Shown: piece by piece, positions 1-5,578 of the stretch | How positions within the stretch are numbered: position 1 is the first letter of the stretch | Layout of the letters: the number at the start of each line of letters is the position of its first letter | Assembly: GCA_023389095.1 (NCBI GenBank) | Contig: JAEWFB010000300.1 | Coordinates: 1 to 7,963, forward strand | From: Actinomycetes bacterium | Lineage (GTDB): Bacteria > Actinomycetota > Actinomycetes > Actinomycetales > Dermatophilaceae | Direction: 5' to 3' | Length of the DNA stretch: 7,963 nt | Program-made: the position numbers and the translations under genes | The notes under the pieces: generated by a model | Database searches by the model: none | What the model was told of the DNA's origin: nothing | The model's input: only the letters and a program-made list of their open reading frames with translations

Positions 1-369
1 ATGCCGTCCTGGCTCATGGAGACCCACCTCGACGAGCTCGTCGACGAGGTGCGGTCCGTCGCCGGCGAGGCCGCCGTCGGCGCGCTGCCGGCAGCCCGCG
101 ACGCGGTCGCCGACGCTCGCCGGGCGCACGTCGACGACGTCCTGCTCGAGCAGGGCGACGTGTGGGCGGACGAGCTGGTCGGTCGGGCGCTGCCGGTGCC
201 GCGGACCGGGGCGCTGCTGGCGGCGGCCACGGCCGATGCGCTCGCCGGGGTCACCCTCGACGACCACTCCCTCGTGGATTGGCTCACCGACCCGGTGCGG
301 ACCGCACCCGAGACGGCCGATGCCCTGCGCGAGCTGCGCCAGCGCATCCGCGACGCCGCCCGCCCCTGA
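1..369 (+). CDS. Unrecognised protein or protein C-terminus at the window edge
   Basis: The frame is open from the first base and ends in TGA at 367-369, giving 122 residues. The codon usage is GC-rich and coding-like, and the gene is convergent with the TetR gene downstream. The product is soluble, rich in Ala, Asp, Arg and Leu, and probably mostly helical; it ends in a charged helix (ALRELRQRIRDAARP). There is no signal peptide, membrane segment, Cys cluster or nucleotide-binding motif, and I do not recognise the family. The first codon of the window happens to be ATG, but no upstream sequence is visible, so this may be the true start or, equally likely, an internal Met of a longer protein whose N-terminal domain lies outside. 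No function is proposed. Confidence 0.6.
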   Translation: MPSWLMETHLDELVDEVRSVAGEAAVGALPAARDAVADARRAHVDDVLLEQGDVWADELVGRALPVPRTGALLAAATADALAGVTLDDHSLVDWLTDPVRTAPETADALRELRQRIRDAARP

Positions 370-385
370 CCCGACCAAGGCCCGG

Positions 386-424
386 GACCGAGCCCTGAGA
401 CCGAGCCCCGGGAGCGAGCCCGCT
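386..424. repeat. 13-bp degenerate tandem repeat, three units
   Basis: Three adjacent 13-bp units begin at 386, 399 and 412. They share the core GA(C/G)CGAGCCC and diverge in the last three bases. They fill the gap between the stop of the first gene and the end of the TetR gene. The unit length is not a multiple of three, and the array is non-coding apart from its last base, which touches the TetR stop codon. Confidence 0.6.
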
Positions 425-430
425 CAGGGC
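392..430. terminator. Possible bidirectional terminator between convergent genes
   Basis: GCCCTGAG at 392-399 is the exact reverse complement of CTCAGGGC at 423-430, giving an 8-bp stem with a 23-nt loop that can itself fold (a CCCGGG lies within it). The stem sits where two convergent transcripts end and overlaps the TetR stop codon. There is no T-run on either side, which is common in high-GC actinobacteria, so termination is inferred from position and symmetry only. Confidence 0.35.
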
Positions 431-1065
431 AGCAGCGCCGCGACGCCGTCGAGGACGAGGTCCAGGCCCGGTTCGAACTCGCGCGCGAAGGTGTAGCCCG
501 GCGCCAGCACGACGCGCTCGGCGAACCACGCCATGTTCGGGTACGCGCCGACGAGCTCGGCGAGGGGACCCGCGCTGACGAGGTCGGCGGCCTCCGCCCC
601 CGAGTCGAACGGCAGCGTCGTCTCCTGCAGGACGAAGCCGTACACGAAGGCGTCGACGACCGCGTAGGCGTGAGCGACGTGCCCGGGGGTGAACCCTGCC
701 GCACGCAGGCAGGCGATATTCGCGTCGTGGTAGGCCAGGGTGGCCGGTCCGGGCGCGCGCCGTGACTCCATCAGCGGGAGGGCCCACGGGTGCCCCGACA
801 GCACCGCGCGCACCGACACCGAGCGGCGCCGCAGCTCGACGCGCCAGTCGCCCGACGCGTCGGGCAGGTCGACCTCGTCGTACACCCGGTCGACCATGCC
901 GTCGAGCAGCGCGTCCTTGTTGGCGACGTGGTGGTAGAGCGACATGGCCTCGACGCCGAGCTCGCCGGCGAGGCGGCGCATCGTCAGGCGCCCGATCCCC
1001 TCGGCGTCGGCCATGGCGACGGCGGCGTCGAGGACGCCCTCGCGGGTCAGCTTGCGCGGGGGCAT
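424..1065 (-). CDS. TetR/AcrR-family transcriptional repressor
   Basis: This 213-residue protein has the usual TetR length. Its N-terminal DNA-binding domain (about residues 5-50) shows the family pattern: LTREGVLDAAVAMADAEG, then RLTMRRLAGELGV, then the recognition helix and SLYHHVANKDALLDGM. The remaining residues (about 60-213) form an all-helical ligand-binding and dimerisation domain of the TetR_C type, including GHPWALPLMESR and a VVDAFVYGFVLQE helix. The start is ATG at 1065 with AGGAGA (complement of 1070-1075) four bases upstream. The gene is divergent from the MDR oxidoreductase across an 84-bp gap that holds two copies of a palindrome, so it very probably represses that gene and itself. 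It should release DNA on binding a small hydrophobic ligand; the ligand cannot be read from sequence. Confidence 0.93.
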   Translation of the reverse strand: MPPRKLTREGVLDAAVAMADAEGIGRLTMRRLAGELGVEAMSLYHHVANKDALLDGMVDRVYDEVDLPDASGDWRVELRRRSVSVRAVLSGHPWALPLMESRRAPGPATLAYHDANIACLRAAGFTPGHVAHAYAVVDAFVYGFVLQETTLPFDSGAEAADLVSAGPLAELVGAYPNMAWFAERVVLAPGYTFAREFEPGLDLVLDGVAALLP

Positions 1066-1080
1066 CGGGTCTCCTGGGGG

Positions 1081-1109
1081 TTGTCTGCCTTACGGCGTAA
1101 TGCTAGCGT
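1081..1109 (+). promoter_or_regulatory. Candidate promoter for the MDR oxidoreductase
   Basis: TTGTCT at 1081-1086 (-35) and TAGCGT at 1104-1109 (-10, TAnnnT type) are separated by 17 bp, a good spacing for a primary sigma factor. O1 fills the spacer and O2 lies just downstream of the -10, which suits repression. The opposite-strand promoter for the TetR gene is less clear; TAGCAT (complement of 1100-1105) is a possible -10 but has no good -35. Confidence 0.45.
1089..1101. promoter_or_regulatory. Predicted TetR operator O1
   Basis: CTTACGGCGTAAT is a palindrome around G1095 with a single mismatch at its outermost pair. It shares the TTACGNCGTAA core with the second site at 1120-1132. It lies between the proposed -35 and -10 hexamers of the oxidoreductase promoter, so a bound repressor would cover the promoter spacer. 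Assignment to the adjacent TetR protein is inferred from position and symmetry. Confidence 0.75.
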
Positions 1110-1119
1110 CGACTCAAAC

Positions 1120-1132
1120 CTTACGACGTAAG
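1120..1132. promoter_or_regulatory. Predicted TetR operator O2
   Basis: CTTACGACGTAAG is a perfect 13-bp palindrome around A1126. Its centre is 31 bp from that of O1, close to three helical turns, so both sites face the same side of the DNA and two dimers could bind cooperatively. It lies just upstream of the oxidoreductase ribosome-binding site (AAGGAG, 1135-1140). Confidence 0.8.
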
Positions 1133-1149
1133 AGAAGGAGCGGGACGCC

Positions 1150-2229
1150 ATGAACCCCTCGTCCCCGTCCACCACCACCCCGTCCACCGCCACCCCGTCC
1201 ACCACCACCATCACCCCCGCACCGGTGCCGACCCCACCGCCCACTCCACTGCCGAGCCGGATGCGGGCCGCGACCCGCCGCGTCTACGGCGGCGTCGACG
1301 AGGTCCGCGTCGAGCACGTCGACCGCCGCGACCCCGGCCCCGGCGAGGTGCTCGTCGCGGTCCGCGCCGCCGGCCTCGACCGCGGTGCCCTGCACCTGCT
1401 GACGGGCACCCCGTACGCCGCCCGGGCAGCCTTCGGGCTGAGGCGACCCCGCCAACCGGTCCTGGGCTACGAGCTGGCCGGCGAGGTCGCCGCGCTCGGG
1501 CCCGGCACCACCGGGTTCACGGTGGGCGACCGCGTGTTCGGCACGGCCGCAGGGGCCTTCGCCGAGTACGCCGTCGCACGCGTCGACCAGCTGGCCCCGA
1601 CCCCCGCTGGGCTCGACGACGTCCAGGCCGCGACCCTGAGCGTCTCCGGCGGCACCGCCCTCGAGGCCGTGCAGCGGTACGCGCGCGTCGCCGCGGGGCA
1701 GCGGGTCCTCGTCCTCGGTGCCTCCGGCGGGGTCGGCGCCTTCGCCGTCCAGGTGGCCACGCACCTCGGTGCCGAGGTGACCGCGGTGTGCAGTGCGGCC
1801 AAGGGCGACCTCGTCCGCGGCCTCGGCGCACGGCACGTCGTCGACTACCGCACCACCGCGGTCGCAGACCTCGACGGCCCGTTCGACGCCGTCATCGACA
1901 TCGCGGGCAACCGTCCCGTCCACGAGCTGCGCCGCGTCCTGACGCCGACCGGTGCTCTCGTCATCGTCGGCGGCGAGGGCGGCGGCCGGTGGCTCGGTGG
2001 GCTGCACCGCAACCTCGCCGCCAGCATCCTCGACCCGGTGTCACGACAGCACCTGGCCTGGTTCGTCACGAAGCAGTCGGGCGCGCTGTCCGCGCGGCTC
2101 GGTGCACTCGCGGCGGCCGGCGCGATCCACTCGGTCCTCGACCGCGTCGTCGGTCTCGACGGCGTCGCCGAGGCCCTCGACGCCATGGAGCGCGGCGCGC
2201 TGCGCGGCAAGGTCGCGGTCCGCCCCTGA
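1150..2229 (+). CDS. Zinc-independent MDR-superfamily NAD(P)H oxidoreductase (quinone oxidoreductase-like)
   Basis: This 359-residue protein has an N-terminal GroES-like catalytic fold (about residues 38-160: DPGPGEVLVAVRAAGLDR, YELAGEVAALG, FTVGDRVFG). A Rossmann domain follows, with the nucleotide-binding motif VLVLGASGGVGAFAVQVA around residues 186-203. It has only one Cys (214) and lacks both the catalytic-zinc ligands and the four-Cys structural zinc site, so it belongs to the quinone oxidoreductase/reductase side of the MDR family rather than the zinc alcohol dehydrogenases. Such enzymes reduce quinones or activated alkenes with NADPH in the cytoplasm. The ATG at 1150 has AAGGAG nine bases upstream. 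The conserved fold begins only at Met38 (1261), which lacks a good ribosome-binding site, so residues 1-37 appear to be a genuine Pro/Ser/Thr-rich extension. Predicted control is by the divergent TetR protein. Confidence 0.9.
   Translation: MNPSSPSTTTPSTATPSTTTITPAPVPTPPPTPLPSRMRAATRRVYGGVDEVRVEHVDRRDPGPGEVLVAVRAAGLDRGALHLLTGTPYAARAAFGLRRPRQPVLGYELAGEVAALGPGTTGFTVGDRVFGTAAGAFAEYAVARVDQLAPTPAGLDDVQAATLSVSGGTALEAVQRYARVAAGQRVLVLGASGGVGAFAVQVATHLGAEVTAVCSAAKGDLVRGLGARHVVDYRTTAVADLDGPFDAVIDIAGNRPVHELRRVLTPTGALVIVGGEGGGRWLGGLHRNLAASILDPVSRQHLAWFVTKQSGALSARLGALAAAGAIHSVLDRVVGLDGVAEALDAMERGALRGKVAVRP
1163..1207 (+). repeat. 15-bp tandem repeat encoding PST(T/A)T
   Basis: Three 15-bp units begin at 1163, 1178 and 1193, each built on CCCCGTCCACC(A/G)CCA. 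Read in frame they give PSTTT, PSTAT and PSTTT at residues 6-20 of the oxidoreductase. The unit is a multiple of three, so gain or loss of a copy keeps the reading frame. The strand is C-rich and G-poor and lies at the very start of the mRNA. Confidence 0.8.
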
Positions 2230-2244
2230 CGGGCCTCAGGCCCG
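2230..2244. terminator. Compact hairpin between convergent stop codons
   Basis: CGGGCC (2230-2235), a TCA loop and GGCCCG (2239-2244) form a perfect 6-bp GC stem. The hairpin fills the whole 6-bp gap between the oxidoreductase stop (2227-2229) and the VTT gene, and its loop is the VTT stop codon read on the other strand. It is well placed as a bidirectional terminator but has no flanking T-run. Confidence 0.4.
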
Positions 2245-2868
2245 GGAGCCCGGCCGTCGCGACCGCCATCGGGTGAGGCCCAGCACGACGAGCGCCGTCG
2301 TCGAGAGGGCGGCGAGCAGCACCGGCACCCAGCCGGGGGCGTCGAGCCCGCCACCGACGACGGCGTAGAGCACGGCCCCGGGCGCCAGCCCGACCGCGCT
2401 ACCGACGACGAACGCGCCGCGCGGGACCGCCAGCGCGCCGCTGCCGTAGTTGACGATCCAGAAGGGCAGGGCCGGCACGAGCCGCACCGACACGAGGCCG
2501 GCGAGCCGCCCCGCACGCGCACCGGCCGACTGCTCGCCGGCGGCCCGGACCACGGCTGCCTCGGCCCGCCCTATCACCCGGTCGACGCGTCCGCCGGGAC
2601 GGCGTGACCGCGCGGTGAGCCGGGCCAGCTCGTAGCTGCCCACCGAGGCGAGGACCGCGGCGCCCCACGCCAGCCCGAACCCGGCCCACGGGCCGAAGGC
2701 CGACCCGGCGAGGAGCGTCAGGACGGTCCGGGGCACCCCGAGCATCGTCGCGGCGACGAACACGGCCACGAACACGACGCCGAAGGCCGCGGGCGAGGCC
2801 GGCCCGAGCGACAGCAGCACAGCGTGCACCCACGCCGCTGCCGCGTGCACCGACTCGCTCACCTCCAC
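2236..2868 (-). CDS. VTT-domain (TVP38/TMEM64, DedA-like) membrane protein
   Basis: From the chosen GTG start the product is 210 residues, typical of bacterial TVP38/TMEM64 proteins. The VTT (SNARE-associated Golgi) signature is clear: the glycine-rich segment AGSAFGPWAGFGLAWG then SVGSYELAR at about residues 54-83, and RLVPALPFWIVNYGSGAL at about 129-146, with the conserved R, the P-x-x-P-F pair and the N-Y. Hydrophobic stretches at about 28-45, 48-78, 130-172 and 180-199 indicate several membrane or re-entrant segments; the C-terminus is basic (RWRSRRPGSR). Family members are inner-membrane proteins, some linked to lipid flipping or membrane stress, but this protein's substrate cannot be assigned. 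GTG at 2868 was chosen because GGAGG (complement of 2876-2880) lies seven bases upstream. Longer in-frame starts at 2964 and 3078 add non-conserved sequence, and the latter runs across the ABC promoter. Confidence 0.82.
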   Translation of the reverse strand: MEVSESVHAAAAWVHAVLLSLGPASPAAFGVVFVAVFVAATMLGVPRTVLTLLAGSAFGPWAGFGLAWGAAVLASVGSYELARLTARSRRPGGRVDRVIGRAEAAVVRAAGEQSAGARAGRLAGLVSVRLVPALPFWIVNYGSGALAVPRGAFVVGSAVGLAPGAVLYAVVGGGLDAPGWVPVLLAALSTTALVVLGLTRWRSRRPGSRA

Positions 2869-2875
2869 CCGCTGA

Positions 2876-2880
2876 CCTCC
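2876..2880 (-). promoter_or_regulatory. Ribosome-binding site deciding the VTT start
   Basis: The complement of 2876-2880 reads GGAGG and is followed by seven bases and then GTG at 2868-2866. This is the best Shine-Dalgarno in the upstream region. A second in-frame GTG at 2862 is a close alternative. Further upstream, TTGGAG (complement of 2913-2918) and CATGCT (complement of 2889-2894), 18 bp apart, are a weak promoter candidate. Confidence 0.55.
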
Positions 2881-2999
2881 ACGCGAACAGCATGGGACCG
2901 CGACCCCGCCGGCTCCAAAACGCGCCGCCGATCCAGACGCGTCCGTGGCGCGTCCGACACGCATCGGCACGCCCTCGGAGAACTCGTGCGAATCGGGGC

Positions 3000-3031
3000 T
3001 TGACCTTGACGCAGCGTCAGGGTTGGACGCT
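3000..3031 (+). promoter_or_regulatory. MerR-type promoter/operator of the ABC exporter operon
   Basis: TTGACC at 3000-3005 is a strong -35. A 21-bp dyad follows: ACCTTGACGC (3003-3012), a central A, and GCGTCAGGGT (3014-3023), with nine of ten pairs matching. The best -10, GACGCT at 3026-3031, is weak and 20 bp from the -35. A long spacer with a dyad inside it is the hallmark of promoters activated by MerR-family proteins through DNA distortion. A MerR-family gene is the third gene of this operon, so autoregulation is likely. Confidence 0.7.
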
Positions 3032-3037
3032 TCAGTC

Positions 3038-3898
3038 ATGACCACGAACACCGCCATCGAGATCGTCGGGCTCAGCAAGGCCTACGACGACCATGCCGTG
3101 CTGCAGGGCGTCGACCTCCGGGTCCCCTCCGGCACGATCTACGCCCTGCTCGGCTCCAACGGCGCCGGCAAGACCACCATGGTCCGGATCCTCTCGACGC
3201 TCCTGCGGCCCGACTCCGGAACCGTCACCGTCCACGGCCACGACGTCGTCACCGCGCCGCACGAGGTCCGCTCGGCGATCAGCCTGACGGGCCAGTTCGC
3301 CGCCGTCGACGAGATCCTCACCGGCCGCGAGAACCTCGTCCTCGTCGCCGAGCTGCGCCGCATCGCCGCCCCGGGCGCCGTCGCCGACGCGCTCCTCGCG
3401 CGCTTCGACCTCACCGACGCCGCGGCCCGACGCGTCGGCACCTACTCCGGCGGCATGCGGCGCCGCCTCGACATCGCGATGAGCCTCATCGGCGAGCCGG
3501 CCGTGCTCTTCCTCGACGAGCCGACGACGGGCCTGGACCCACAGTCGCGCCTCGAGGTCTGGAAGACGGTCCGCGAGCTCGCCGGCCGCGGCACGACGGT
3601 GCTGCTCACGACGCAGTACCTCGACGAGGCCGAGCAGCTCGCCGACCGCATCGCGATCCTGCACGGCGGCCGGATCATCGCCGAGGGCACCCTCGCCGAG
3701 CTCAAGGCGCTGCTGCCGCCGGCCACCGTCGAGTACGTCGAGAAGCAGCCCACCCTCGAGGAGATCTTCCTCGCCATCGTCGGACCGGCCCAGCCCGCCC
3801 AACCCGCCGAGCCGGCCCAGCCGGCCCAGCCGGCCCAGCCGGCCCAGCCGGCCCAGCCGGCCCAGCCGACCCACGACGCCGAAGGAGCCCACCGATGA
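3038..3898 (+). CDS. ABC transporter ATP-binding protein, DrrA-like (drug/antibiotic efflux)
   Basis: This 286-residue ATPase carries all the ABC motifs in order: Walker A GSNGAGKTT (39-47), Q-loop TGQ (Gln86), signature YSGGM (136-140), Walker B VLFLDEP (156-162) and D-loop GLD (165-167). The switch position reads TTQYLDEA, with Gln193 where most ABC ATPases have His; this is normal for the DrrA/daunorubicin-resistance family. After the family's C-terminal PTLEEIFLAIVG (about 238-249) comes an unusual tail of nine AQP/AEP triplets (251-277) ending THDAEGAHR. ATG at 3038 was chosen over an upstream in-frame ATG at 2945 because homology begins here (AIEIVGLSKAY) and the earlier start would read through the promoter. 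There is no Shine-Dalgarno, and the -10 sits six bases before the ATG, suggesting a leaderless mRNA. It should energise the overlapping permease. Confidence 0.93.
   Translation: MTTNTAIEIVGLSKAYDDHAVLQGVDLRVPSGTIYALLGSNGAGKTTMVRILSTLLRPDSGTVTVHGHDVVTAPHEVRSAISLTGQFAAVDEILTGRENLVLVAELRRIAAPGAVADALLARFDLTDAAARRVGTYSGGMRRRLDIAMSLIGEPAVLFLDEPTTGLDPQSRLEVWKTVRELAGRGTTVLLTTQYLDEAEQLADRIAILHGGRIIAEGTLAELKALLPPATVEYVEKQPTLEEIFLAIVGPAQPAQPAEPAQPAQPAQPAQPAQPAQPTHDAEGAHR
3788..3868 (+). repeat. 9-bp tandem repeat encoding (AQP)n
   Basis: Nine in-frame 9-bp units cover 81 bp. The first three (from 3788) are diverged, encoding AQP, AQP and AEP. The last six (3815-3868) are identical GCCCAGCCG, so the array looks recently expanded at its 3' end. 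It encodes a Pro/Ala/Gln tail on the ABC ATPase. Copy-number change would alter tail length without a frameshift. Confidence 0.9.
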
Positions 3899-4701
3899 GC
3901 ACGCCCACCGCCGCCCCTGCCCCCTCCCACGCCGCGTCCCACACCCTGGGCGACACGGTCGGCGACACGGTCGTGCTGACCAGGCGCTCGCTGCGCCACG
4001 TCCTGCGCAGCCCCGACACCATCATCACGACCGCCGTCACCCCGATCGCCATGCTCCTGCTGTTCGTCTACGTCTTCGGCGGCGCCATCCACGTCGGCGG
4101 CAGCTACGTCGACTACCTGCTGCCGGGCATCCTGCTCATCACCGTGGCCTCCGGCGTCGCCTACACGGCCTTCCGCCTGTTCACCGACGTGTCCACCGGC
4201 ATCGTCGAGCGGTTCCAGTCGATGCCGATCGCGCGCTCGGCGCTGCTCTGGGGCCATGTGCTGACCTCGGTCGTGGCCAACCTCGTGTCGATCGCGCTCG
4301 TCGTCGCCGTCGCGCTGCTCATGGGGTTCCGCTCGAGCGCCGGGCTCGGCGCCTGGCTGGTCGTCGCCGGCATCCTCGTGCTGTTCACCCTGGCGCTGAC
4401 GTGGCTCGCCGTCATCCCGGGCCTCACCGCGACGTCGGTCGACGGCGTCAGCGGGTTCTCCTACCCGCTGATCTTCCTGCCGTTCATCAGCTCGGCCTTC
4501 GTGCCGACCGAGGGGATGCCCGGCCCGGTCCAGTGGTTCGCCGAGCACCAGCCGGTCACCTCGATCGTCGACACCATCCGCAACCTGCTCGCCGAGCAGC
4601 CCGTGGGCAGCACCGGCTGGGTCGCCCTCGCCTGGTGCGTCGGCCTCCTCGTCGTCGCCTATGTCCTCGCGATGCGCACCTACCGGCGCAAGGTCGGCTG
4701 A
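3895..4701 (+). CDS. ABC-2 type permease, DrrB-like
   Basis: This 268-residue integral membrane protein has a hydrophilic N-terminus (1-40) and six predicted membrane segments at about 42-62, 73-95, 120-143, 153-175, 184-204 and 242-260, the ABC-2 layout. Family-typical stretches are IVERFQSMPIARSALLWGH (about 103-121), the probable coupling region facing the ATPase, and FLPFISSAFVPTEGMPGPVQ (about 194-212) before the last segment. The ATG overlaps the ATPase stop as ATGA, with GAAGGAG (3881-3887) seven bases upstream, so the two are translationally coupled. Two DrrAB pairs would form the exporter. DrrAB relatives export anthracyclines and other amphipathic drugs, but the substrate here is unknown. 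Codons 19-26 contain a perfect two-copy 12-bp repeat (3949-3972) encoding GDTVGDTV. Confidence 0.92.
   Translation: MSTPTAAPAPSHAASHTLGDTVGDTVVLTRRSLRHVLRSPDTIITTAVTPIAMLLLFVYVFGGAIHVGGSYVDYLLPGILLITVASGVAYTAFRLFTDVSTGIVERFQSMPIARSALLWGHVLTSVVANLVSIALVVAVALLMGFRSSAGLGAWLVVAGILVLFTLALTWLAVIPGLTATSVDGVSGFSYPLIFLPFISSAFVPTEGMPGPVQWFAEHQPVTSIVDTIRNLLAEQPVGSTGWVALAWCVGLLVVAYVLAMRTYRRKVG
3949..3972 (+). repeat. 12-bp tandem duplication in the permease N-terminus
   Basis: GGCGACACGGTC occurs twice back to back (3949-3960 and 3961-3972), encoding GDTVGDTV in the cytoplasmic N-terminal tail of the permease. It is in frame and perfect at nucleotide level, which suggests a recent duplication. Confidence 0.8.
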
Positions 4702-4736
4702 CCCACCACGCCTCACCCACCACGCCTCACCCACCA
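4702..4736 (+). repeat. 14-bp tandem repeat in a C-rich, G-poor intergenic spacer
   Basis: CCCACCACGCCTCA occurs at 4702-4715 and 4716-4729, followed by a half copy to 4736. It starts on the base after the permease stop. From 4702 to 4740 the + strand has 26 C and only 2 G, unlike the surrounding coding DNA. Such unstructured C-rich RNA resembles a Rho loading site, though this is inference. The rest of the 87-bp gap holds the merR ribosome-binding region (GGGAGA, 4775-4780). Confidence 0.8.
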
Positions 4737-4788
4737 CCCACCGCGCGTCCCACGGCGCCACCCACGACGGGATCGGGAGAATGAGCCC

Positions 4789-5571
4789 ATGCTGACGATC
4801 AGCCAGCTCGCGGCGTACGCCGGGGTCACGGTGCGCACGGTCCGGCACTACCACGCCAAGGGCCTGCTGCCCGAGCCCGAGCGGGACCGCTCCGGCTACC
4901 GCCGCTACGACGCCGCGGCCGTGGTCGAGCTGGTCCGGATCCGCACGCTCGCCGACGCCGGGGTGCCGCTCTCGCGGGTCAGCGAGCTGCTCAGCGCGGG
5001 CGACGTGGAGTTCGCGGCGGCGGTCGAGCAGATCGACCGCCGCCTCCGGGCCGAGATCCGCGAGCGGCAGCGGCACCGGGAACGGATCGCCCAGCTCGCG
5101 GCCGGCGACAGCCTGGCGCTGCCGCCGGTGGCGGTCGCCTACGTCGAGCGGATGCGCGAGCTCGGGTTCCCCGAGCGGCTCATCGAGGTCGAGCGCGACA
5201 GCTGGATCCTCATCGCCGCCCAGGTGCCCGACGAGGTGCCGGCGCTCATGGAGATCAAGCACACCCAGCTCGAGCACCCGGTGCTGCGCCGGCTCTACCT
5301 CGACATCGGCGACCTCGTCGACGCCGGACCGGACGACCCGCGGCTGCCGGCGCTCGCCGACCGCGTCGTGGCGTTCATCGAGGCCGCGGCCGCGGAGGCC
5401 GTCGAGGCCGAGCGGTCCGAGGAGGACTACCCGATCAACCCGGACCTCATCGAGCTGCTCGACACGACCTTCCTCGAGTCGTTCGCGTGCGCCGGTCGAC
5501 TGCTCGAGCTGCTCGAGGAGCGCGGCTGGACCGGCTGGACCGACATCCGACGCATCGAGCCCGTCGGCTGA
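4789..5571 (+). CDS. MerR-family transcriptional regulator
   Basis: This protein has 260 residues. The N-terminal winged helix-turn-helix is clear: LTISQLAAYAGVTVRTVRHY (2-21), HAKGLLPEPERDRSGYRRYD (22-41) with the wing's SGYRRY, and a second helix pair to about residue 70. A charged heptad-like helix at about 75-103 (QIDRRLRAEIRERQRHRERI) should form the antiparallel dimer coiled coil. The remaining 150 or so residues form an acidic, helical C-terminal domain that I do not recognise as TipAS or GyrI-like and that probably senses the inducer. The start is ATG at 4789 with GGGAGA eight bases upstream. Lying 87 bp after a DrrAB pair whose promoter has a MerR-type dyad, it is the likely activator or repressor of its own operon. 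Small in-frame duplications near the C-terminus encode LLELLE (5500-5517) and GWTGWT (5524-5541). Confidence 0.92.
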   Translation: MLTISQLAAYAGVTVRTVRHYHAKGLLPEPERDRSGYRRYDAAAVVELVRIRTLADAGVPLSRVSELLSAGDVEFAAAVEQIDRRLRAEIRERQRHRERIAQLAAGDSLALPPVAVAYVERMRELGFPERLIEVERDSWILIAAQVPDEVPALMEIKHTQLEHPVLRRLYLDIGDLVDAGPDDPRLPALADRVVAFIEAAAAEAVEAERSEEDYPINPDLIELLDTTFLESFACAGRLLELLEERGWTGWTDIRRIEPVG

Positions 5572-5578
5572 CCACGCT

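Noticed and set aside
1114..2007. Minus-strand open frame of 297 codons opposite the oxidoreductase
   Set aside because: It is antisense to a well-supported MDR gene, and its Gly/Asp/Arg-rich sequence looks like a composition shadow.
2945..3037. Upstream in-frame ATG extending the ABC ATPase by 31 residues
   Set aside because: The extension is translated from the MerR-type promoter and dyad and shows no family similarity; homology begins right at the ATG at 3038.
3614..3616. Gln193 in place of the H-loop His of the ABC ATPase, as a sign of an inactive ATPase
   Set aside because: TTQYL is the usual form in DrrA-type ATPases, and all other motifs are intact.
3788..3868. Possible CRISPR or other spaced repeat array
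   Set aside because: The units are directly adjacent with no spacers and are read in frame as AQP triplets.
3442..5277. Long minus-strand open frame of 611 codons opposite the ABC ATPase, permease and merR genes
   Set aside because: It is antisense to three clearly recognisable genes, is dominated by Arg, Asp, Gly and low-complexity Trp-Ala-Gly runs from the repeat, and has no domain. Long shadow frames are expected in high-GC DNA.
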